A stretch of 64,000 nucleotides of DNA from G965198795 sp965198795 (GTDB lineage: Bacteria; Pseudomonadota; Alphaproteobacteria; Rhodospirillales; Casp-alpha2): NCBI GenBank assembly GCA_965198795.1, contig OZ240674.1, forward strand, positions 2,418,001 to 2,482,000, given 5' to 3'. Position numbers and translations under genes: made by a program. The notes below the pieces were generated by a model. The model was not told the origin of the DNA, did not search any database, and saw nothing but the letters and a program-made list of their open reading frames with translations. Positions 58,640-64,000 of this stretch are shown piece by piece; the stretch's first letter is position 1; every line of letters begins with the position of its first letter.

Positions 58640-60078
58640 CAGCCTTGTCCTCGAACAACCGGTATATTCAGGCCCTTGATCTTTTTCCTCAGGGTGTTTC
58701 GGTTAACGCCTAAAAGATCCGCGGCTTTCACCTGATTACCCTTGGTCGCCCTCAGGGTAAGGGCGATCAAGGGACGCTCGACCTCCCGGAGGACCCGGTC
58801 GTAGAGGCCCGCCGCCGGCAAACCGTTTCCATGTGCTTCGAAATACGCCGCCAGGCGCTCTTCCACGGCTTCCGAGAGCCCCTGACTCTCCGATGCGGGA
58901 AAGGTGGCGGTTTGCCGGATATTGTCATTCAATTCGTGATCCACCGTATCCGGCGTAATGACCTCTTCACCGTAAAGAGCGGCGAACCGGTGCACCATGT
59001 TCTCCAACTCGCGGATGTTGCCGGGCCAATGATAGCTTTTGAGCCGGTCCATAGCCGCGCCGTCAATGATTTTCCAGGGAAGGCCCTCGCTGGCGGCCTT
59101 GGCGATGAAGGTGTTCACGAGTTCGGGGACATCTTCCAGCCGTTCGCGCAGCGGCGGTAATCGTAGCATAACGACATTCAGACGGTAATAAAGGTCCTCG
59201 CGGAATAAACCTTGGCGGATCAATTGCCGAAGGTCGCGGTGCGTCGCCGCAATAATCCGGACATTCGTTTTGAGAGTCACCCGTCCTCCCACGGTCGAAT
59301 ATTCACCTTCTTGCAGCACACGCAGCAGACGGGTTTGCGCTTCCAAAGGCATGTCCCCGATCTCATCCAGGAAAAGCGTGCCGCCTTCCGCCTGCTCGAA
59401 GCGTCCGGCCGAGCGGACCATCGCACCGGTAAAGGCGCCCTTTTCATGGCCAAACAGGTCACTCTCTATGAGTTCACGCGGGACAGCGGCCATATTAACC
59501 GCGACAAAAGGTTTTGCCTTTCTCTGACCGAAATCATGAAGCGCTCGCGCGACGAGTTCTTTGCCTGTACCTGACTCACCAGTTACAAGCACCGTTAAAT
59601 CCGTCGCCATCAAACGCGCGAGAGACCGGTAGATATCCTGCATCGCGGCCGAACGGCCGACCAGGGGCAGTTTCTCTTGCCGCTCGTTCAAGGTTTTCGG
59701 GAATACGCTGACCGGCGCCTCAAGACCCCGCTGAACAACTGAAATCAATTCGTTGATATCAAAAGGTTTTGGTAAATATTCGAAAGCTCCCCTCTCTGCC
59801 GCCTTGACCGCCGTCAAGAGGGTGTTTTGGGCGCTCATTACGATAATTCTCAGGTCGGGCCGAATAGCATGAACACGCGGGATAAGATCAAGCCCGTTCT
59901 CATCAGGCATGACGACGTCGGTGATCACGATGTCGCCCTCGCCCCGCTCCACCCAGGTCCATAGCGTTGAGGCGTCGCCGGTTGATCGAACGTCAAAACC
60001 GGCGCGTCCCAGCGCTTGAGTGAGAACCGTGCGAATGGCGGCGTCGTCGTCCGCGACCAGAACCGTGCGGGCGATCAT
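58639..60078 (-). CDS. ntrC: Nitrogen regulation response regulator NtrC
   Basis: 479 residues: receiver (VLVADDDAAIRTVLTQALGR, Asp in DIVITDVVMPDENG), sigma-54 activating AAA+ domain with Walker A GESGTGKELVARALH, an intact GAFTGA loop (GHEKGAFTGAMVRS) and LFLDEIGDMPLEAQ, then a Fis-type HTH (GNQVKAADLLGVNRNTLRKK). With NtrB it activates sigma-54 promoters of nitrogen assimilation. It starts 4 bp after ntrB stops. Confidence 0.97.
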   Translation of the reverse strand: MIARTVLVADDDAAIRTVLTQALGRAGFDVRSTGDASTLWTWVERGEGDIVITDVVMPDENGLDLIPRVHAIRPDLRIIVMSAQNTLLTAVKAAERGAFEYLPKPFDINELISVVQRGLEAPVSVFPKTLNERQEKLPLVGRSAAMQDIYRSLARLMATDLTVLVTGESGTGKELVARALHDFGQRKAKPFVAVNMAAVPRELIESDLFGHEKGAFTGAMVRSAGRFEQAEGGTLFLDEIGDMPLEAQTRLLRVLQEGEYSTVGGRVTLKTNVRIIAATHRDLRQLIRQGLFREDLYYRLNVVMLRLPPLRERLEDVPELVNTFIAKAASEGLPWKIIDGAAMDRLKSYHWPGNIRELENMVHRFAALYGEEVITPDTVDHELNDNIRQTATFPASESQGLSEAVEERLAAYFEAHGNGLPAAGLYDRVLREVERPLIALTLRATKGNQVKAADLLGVNRNTLRKKIKGLNIPVVRGQG

Positions 60079-60082
60079 TGGA

Positions 60083-61198
60083 TTACTCCTTCGTTACCGG
60101 CAGCATGACGCGAAATTCGGTTTGGCCAGGCTCGCTCTCGCATTCAATGACCCCGCCGTGCTTGTGAATCAGCTTTGCGACCAGGGCGAGTCCCAGGCCG
60201 GTGCCGTTCCGCTTGGACGTGACGAACGGATCAAACATATCGTCCCGCAACTCGTCGGGAATGCCCGCGCCATTGTCCGTCACCGTAACGATGAGCGGCA
60301 GATGAACCCGCTCTCGCGTTCCCGGAACGGCGAAGCGAACGCCATGTTGATAGGCTGTCGTCAGTTTAATCTCGCCGCCAACGGCGGAGCAGGCCTCCAC
60401 GGCGTTTTTGATCAGGTTCAAAAACACCTGGACCAACTGATCCATATCTCCGGCAACGGGAGGCAGGGATGGATCGAAGCGGTTTTTAAAGTGGATGTGG
60501 GCCCCGAACCCCGTGGCCGCCAGACGCTCGACGCGATCCAGAACCTGGTGAATGTTGACCGGCTGCAAACGCGGCGGGTCATCGTCAGAAAACACTTCCA
60601 TGCGCCCAATCAGATTTGAAATCCGGTCCACCTCGTCCCGGATCAGCCGGGCGAGCGGTCGGTCATCCCCGGTCGCGTTTTGTTCCAGCAATTGAGCGGC
60701 GCCTCTGATTCCCGACAGAGGATTGCGCACCTCATGAGCCAACATCGCCGCCATGGAGGTCACGGACCGCGAGGAACCACGATGAGAAGACAGTTGCCGG
60801 TCGATGGCGCTGGCGACGCCCCTGAGCATGAGGCTGAGGACGACATGGCCGTTTTCTTCTTCTTGAATCGGAATGGCCTGAACGGTCAAGAAAGACGCCT
60901 TGATCCTCGGGGTCTCAACCGTGACATCGTATTCCAACACGGGCGCCCGCTCGCGGCGCGCCTGTTCGATCAGCGAAACCAGAGGCGAGCCGACGGGAAA
61001 GACGTCTTCTATCTCACGGCCCGACATCCAGGCTTTGGATATCCGCAACACATTCTCGGCTGGCGCGTTGATATGTTCAACGATGTTATCCTTGTCCACG
61101 ACGACGACCGCCGCTCCCAAAGCATTGAGTATAGCTTCTAGGGAAATCCCGGAAACGGCCTTGCGGCGGACTTTGGCGGCAAGCGCGGGCGGCGCCAT
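60083..61198 (-). CDS. ntrB: Nitrogen regulation sensor kinase NtrB
   Basis: 371 residues. PAS domain (ALGAAVVVVDKDNIVEHINA), HisKA with phospho-His in LAHEVRNPLSGIRGAAQLLE, and HATPase motifs TDNGAGIPDELRDDM and GTGLGLALVAKL. Soluble; its state is set by the PII protein. It begins at the dusB stop (one-base overlap), keeping the dusB-ntrBC order seen in nearly all alphaproteobacteria. Confidence 0.97.
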   Translation of the reverse strand: MAPPALAAKVRRKAVSGISLEAILNALGAAVVVVDKDNIVEHINAPAENVLRISKAWMSGREIEDVFPVGSPLVSLIEQARRERAPVLEYDVTVETPRIKASFLTVQAIPIQEEENGHVVLSLMLRGVASAIDRQLSSHRGSSRSVTSMAAMLAHEVRNPLSGIRGAAQLLEQNATGDDRPLARLIRDEVDRISNLIGRMEVFSDDDPPRLQPVNIHQVLDRVERLAATGFGAHIHFKNRFDPSLPPVAGDMDQLVQVFLNLIKNAVEACSAVGGEIKLTTAYQHGVRFAVPGTRERVHLPLIVTVTDNGAGIPDELRDDMFDPFVTSKRNGTGLGLALVAKLIHKHGGVIECESEPGQTEFRVMLPVTKE

Positions 61199-62181
61199 CA
61201 GGCGGCCCTTTGCTCCAACATCGGAGAGTAATAGGCGTCCAGCATGGAACGGACCTTATCAACATCCTCCACCCCCATGATCCGCTGGCGAAATTCTGCG
61301 GAGTTTCTAAGCCCCCTCGAATACCAACCAATATGCTTGCGGGCGATCTTAACGCCGGCATGGGCGCCATAGTGGGTCAGGATATCCTCGAAGTGTGTCT
61401 TCAAGGTTTGGTGCTGGACATTCATGGACGGATCAGGCAATTCCTCGCCCGTCTTCAAATAATGGATGACTTGGCCCGGAAACCAAGGGCGGCCATAGGC
61501 GCCGCGGCCGATCAGCACGCCGTCCGCCCCGGATTCCTCAAGACAACGCTTCGCATCCGCCAAGGTCACGATGTCACCATTGGCGAACACCGGAATGGAC
61601 ACGGCCTCCTTCACGTTACGGATGAACTTCCAATCGGCTGTTCCCTTATAAAACTGACAGCGCGTCCGGCCATGGACCGCCACGGATTGAACGCCTGCGT
61701 CCTGGGCGATTTGGGCAAGTTTCGGCGCATTTAGACTGTCGTGATCCCAGCCCATGCGCATCTTCAGGGTGACCGGAATCCCCACGGCCTTCACGACCGC
61801 GTTCAGTATCCCGCCAGCCAGGATTTCGTCCCGCATGAGAGCCGAGCCGGCGTCCCCATTGACGACCTTTTTGACCGGACAGCCCATATTGATGTCGATC
61901 AGCGCCGCGCCGCGGTCCTCGTTCAGGCGCGCCGCTTCCGCGACGACATCCGGCTCGCAACCGGCAAGCTGCACGGACATGGGGTGCTCTTCGGCGCAAT
62001 GGGCCGCCATCTTCATGGTTTTCCTGGCCGCGTGAATCATCGCCTTGCTGGCGATCATCTCCGACACCACAAGTCCAACCCCGAAACCCTTGACCAGGCG
62101 CCGGAACGGCATGTCGGTGACACCGGACATTGGGGCCAGAACCACGGGGTCGGCGACGTTTACGGAACCGATTCGAACCAT
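61198..62181 (-). CDS. dusB: tRNA-dihydrouridine synthase DusB (NifR3)
   Basis: 327 residues from ATG 62,181 (MVRIGSVNVADPVVLAP). Flavin-binding TIM barrel: APMSGVTDMPFRRLVKGFG, the catalytic cysteine in NMGCPVKKVVNGDAGSAL, VHGRTRCQFYKGTADW and GVLIGRGAYGRPW. Reduces U to dihydrouridine in tRNA. It leads the nifR3-ntrBC operon. A longer frame to 62,238 adds 19 residues without a good start. Confidence 0.95.
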   Translation of the reverse strand: MVRIGSVNVADPVVLAPMSGVTDMPFRRLVKGFGVGLVVSEMIASKAMIHAARKTMKMAAHCAEEHPMSVQLAGCEPDVVAEAARLNEDRGAALIDINMGCPVKKVVNGDAGSALMRDEILAGGILNAVVKAVGIPVTLKMRMGWDHDSLNAPKLAQIAQDAGVQSVAVHGRTRCQFYKGTADWKFIRNVKEAVSIPVFANGDIVTLADAKRCLEESGADGVLIGRGAYGRPWFPGQVIHYLKTGEELPDPSMNVQHQTLKTHFEDILTHYGAHAGVKIARKHIGWYSRGLRNSAEFRQRIMGVEDVDKVRSMLDAYYSPMLEQRAA

Positions 62182-62251
62182 CGAAAAATCCTTTGACGAA
62201 GGGCGCCTATTTATTAAGCAACATTGCAGAACGCGCAAGGAAAATAGGCTG

Positions 62252-63064
62252 TTACGACAGCACGACCTGGGTCACGAATTTGACGCCCGGATAGGCCAGC
62301 GTCAGCAGCAGGTAGGCGGCCAGGACCCAGCGGGCGGCGCGCCGTCCCCGAACCCCGCTGATCCGGCGAGCCAGAATCAACAAACCAATGACGACGAACG
62401 CCCCGATAGCGAAGACCGTCTTGTGATCGAGGGTCACAGGCGCGTCCCCGCGGCCGAGGTTCACGGCAAGTCCCGTAATGATTCCGCCGCCGAGGACAGC
62501 CCAAGCCCAGAACAAATAACGCTGAACCACGCTCTCGCAGTCCAACACGCTGGGAAGCGTTGAACTCATGCCGCCCGGGGCGGATCGATTCTTCAAGGCG
62601 CGCTCTTGAATACTGGCCCCAAGGGCCGCGGTGGCCGCCACGGCCAGAAAGGCGTAGGTCGCGACCGAGACCGTGATGTGAGCCCAGAGCGCGCTCCCCG
62701 GGGTTGCGCCTCGGTCCGCCTCGCCGGGACCCAATCCCACCAACACAGCCAGGACGGTCATAACCAGCATCAAGAGGGTGAACAACCGGGTTAGGCGCCG
62801 GACCGCCTCGTCCATCAGCGCGCCGATGGTGAAGACGATCATTCCCGCCGCGACGGATATCCGAAGGGCGGACCCCAAATCGGTTTGCCAGCCCCCCAAC
62901 ATTAATAGAGAAATCGCCGCCCATGAGAGAGTTCCCGTCAAGGCGGCGCCCAGCAACCACATAACCATGGCGGCGTTTTCAACAGCCTCGAAGCGCGATG
63001 ACCAAAACGCCGCCGGAATCAGGGTCAAAAGCGCCGTTACGGAAAGGAGCAGAGACTGGGACAT
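62252..63064 (-). CDS. CcsA/HemX-type cytochrome c assembly-like membrane protein (YpjD-like)
   Basis: 270 residues from ATG 63,064. Eight or so membrane helices; the family core is GSALWAHITVSVATYAFLAV, then LPSVLDCESVVQRYLFWAWA, LDHKTVFAIGAFVVIGLLI and VLAAYLLLTLAYPGVKFVTQ. Conserved histidines are in LWAHI and LDHKT, as expected for haem-handling proteins of this family. An ATG at 63,118 is an alternative start. Precise role of the YpjD group is unclear. It diverges from ispD. Confidence 0.8.
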   Translation of the reverse strand: MSQSLLLSVTALLTLIPAAFWSSRFEAVENAAMVMWLLGAALTGTLSWAAISLLMLGGWQTDLGSALRISVAAGMIVFTIGALMDEAVRRLTRLFTLLMLVMTVLAVLVGLGPGEADRGATPGSALWAHITVSVATYAFLAVAATAALGASIQERALKNRSAPGGMSSTLPSVLDCESVVQRYLFWAWAVLGGGIITGLAVNLGRGDAPVTLDHKTVFAIGAFVVIGLLILARRISGVRGRRAARWVLAAYLLLTLAYPGVKFVTQVVLS

Positions 63065-63276
63065 GAGAACGCTGACGAACTGGCGGGTTACCTTGAGATG
63101 AAAGACCTGCGTGACCATCGCGCCCGCTGGGGGATTTGGCAAGCCCCACCCTCGCCCTTGTAACGCGGTCCATCTCAAAAAGCTCGGTCGAAACGCGCAA
63201 TTGCCCGCTTGAGGTTGAAAAATACCGAGAGTACCCTCCGGCGCGCCGACCTCCTTGATTTCCGCCTGGCTTATCC

Positions 63277-64000
63277 ATGTCCAATCCAGCATCTCCCGTC
63301 ACTGTCGCCATTATCGCCGCCGCGGGCCGCGGTCACCGCGCTGGCGGAACGCTGCCCAAACAATACGCCCAACTAGGAAGCGCGGCTGTTCTGCGTCATG
63401 CGGTTCAAGCCTTTTGCCGGCACCCGGCCGTCGGGCCGGTTCTTTGCGTCATTCATCCGGATGACCGGGTGCTTTATGACGCGGCCGTCAGTGATCTAGA
63501 CCTCGAAGCGCCGGTTCATGGCGGCGACACACGCCAGCAATCTGTCCTCAACGGCTTGAAAGCCGCGCAAAGGCTGGGAGCGGCAAGGGTGTTAATTCAT
63601 GACGCCGCCCGGCCGTTCGTCGCCGCCTCGACAATTTCACGCGTCCTGGACGCCTTGGAGCATTCGCCGGGCGCCATTCCAGCGCTCTCCGTGGACGACA
63701 CCATCAAACGCCGTCACGGCGCCGAGGTTGCCGAAACCCTGGACAGAAGCCGGCTGATGCGGGCGCAAACGCCACAAGGCTTTCAGTTCGACGCGATTTT
63801 CAACGCACATCTTGGCGCCCGGTCCGCCCGTTTGACGGATGACGCCTCCGTGCTTGAACATGCGGGGCTGTCCGTTATCCTGGTCACGGGCGATGAGGAT
63901 GGTTTCAAGATCACCACGGCCCACGATTTGGCCCGTGCTCAGGCCATGATCAAGGACCGCGGCGGCGCCATGAACACAACGCGAACCGAGACGCGGGTGG
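63277..64000 (+). CDS. ispD: 2-C-methyl-D-erythritol 4-phosphate cytidylyltransferase, probably the start of a fused IspDF (3' end outside window)
   Basis: Visible 241 residues: the CTP-binding AAAGRGHRAGGTLPKQYAQL, VLIHDAARPFV, the RAQTPQGF motif and TDDASVLEHAG. The IspD domain ends near residue 230 and the frame stays open as NTTRTETRVG to the window edge, where alphaproteobacteria usually continue into an IspF domain. It makes CDP-ME in the non-mevalonate isoprenoid route. The start ATG at 63,277 lies divergent from the YpjD-like gene. Confidence 0.93.
   Translation, partial: MSNPASPVTVAIIAAAGRGHRAGGTLPKQYAQLGSAAVLRHAVQAFCRHPAVGPVLCVIHPDDRVLYDAAVSDLDLEAPVHGGDTRQQSVLNGLKAAQRLGAARVLIHDAARPFVAASTISRVLDALEHSPGAIPALSVDDTIKRRHGAEVAETLDRSRLMRAQTPQGFQFDAIFNAHLGARSARLTDDASVLEHAGLSVILVTGDEDGFKITTAHDLARAQAMIKDRGGAMNTTRTETRV

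Noticed and set aside
1..64000. tRNA, rRNA and CRISPR arrays
   Set aside because: I looked for cloverleaf-like GGTTCGA arms, rRNA signatures and regularly spaced repeats and saw none. A tRNAscan or CRISPR search would be needed to exclude short ones.

Overview
The window looks like a chromosome segment of a motile alphaproteobacterium, probably Rhodospirillales-like. The 3' part carries the classic alphaproteobacterial order ispD(F) - ypjD-like gene - dusB - ntrB - ntrC - ntrY - ntrX - trkA - aminotransferase - HAD phosphatase - hfq - hflX, all but ispD on the minus strand. recO, parC, bioY, bpt (the proteobacterial leucyl-transferase), motAB and a magnesium-type hemB fit the same assignment. 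I see no rRNA, tRNA or CRISPR array. Everything here was read by eye from the sequence; family names are recognition calls, not search results.

Layout. 1-1.3 kb: a cut-off ATP-binding regulator and a ParA-like ATPase, overlapping by 4 bp. 1.4-11.8 kb: a phosphonate uptake and degradation locus on the minus strand (phnD, phnC, two phnE, phosphonoacetate hydrolase phnA, a zinc alcohol dehydrogenase, phosphonoacetaldehyde dehydrogenase phnY, and a Na/Pi cotransporter) with a divergent LysR gene. There is no phnW transaminase, so the alcohol dehydrogenase suggests a hydroxyethylphosphonate-type substrate: alcohol to phosphonoacetaldehyde to phosphonoacetate to acetate plus phosphate. 12-16.4 kb: the fused B12 mutase icmF and a small DUF6898-like gene, bracketed by an IS1595-family remnant and a fuller but probably dead IS1595-family copy. 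16.6-30.9 kb: housekeeping and metabolic genes, including a decayed threonine dehydratase. 30.9-34.9 kb: cheW and hemB inside an insertion-sequence graveyard (IS5-, IS1- and IS481-type remnants).

The most striking element is an 11.27 kb prophage at 35,064-46,332. It encodes a protein with the N-terminal pattern of double-jelly-roll (PM2-like) major capsid proteins, a small FtsK/HerA-type packaging ATPase, a rolling-circle-type Rep, a string of small proteins with one C-terminal membrane helix, a discoidin-like putative spike, a SleB-type endolysin, a three-helix holin, a C5 DNA methyltransferase and a phage repressor. There is no portal, terminase, tail gene or integrase. Both ends carry dif-like sites sharing the same centre and the same XerC-side arm, so it appears to be a tailless, internal-membrane phage that uses host XerCD to integrate, as some filamentous phages do. 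In the circular form the repressor frame would run on into a different C-terminal tail and be followed directly by a second HTH gene, so integration rewires the regulatory end.

After the prophage come mazG, a lipoprotein gene, a beta-hydroxyacid dehydrogenase, an inositol-phosphatase-like gene and then the conserved ntr block. The window ends inside ispD.
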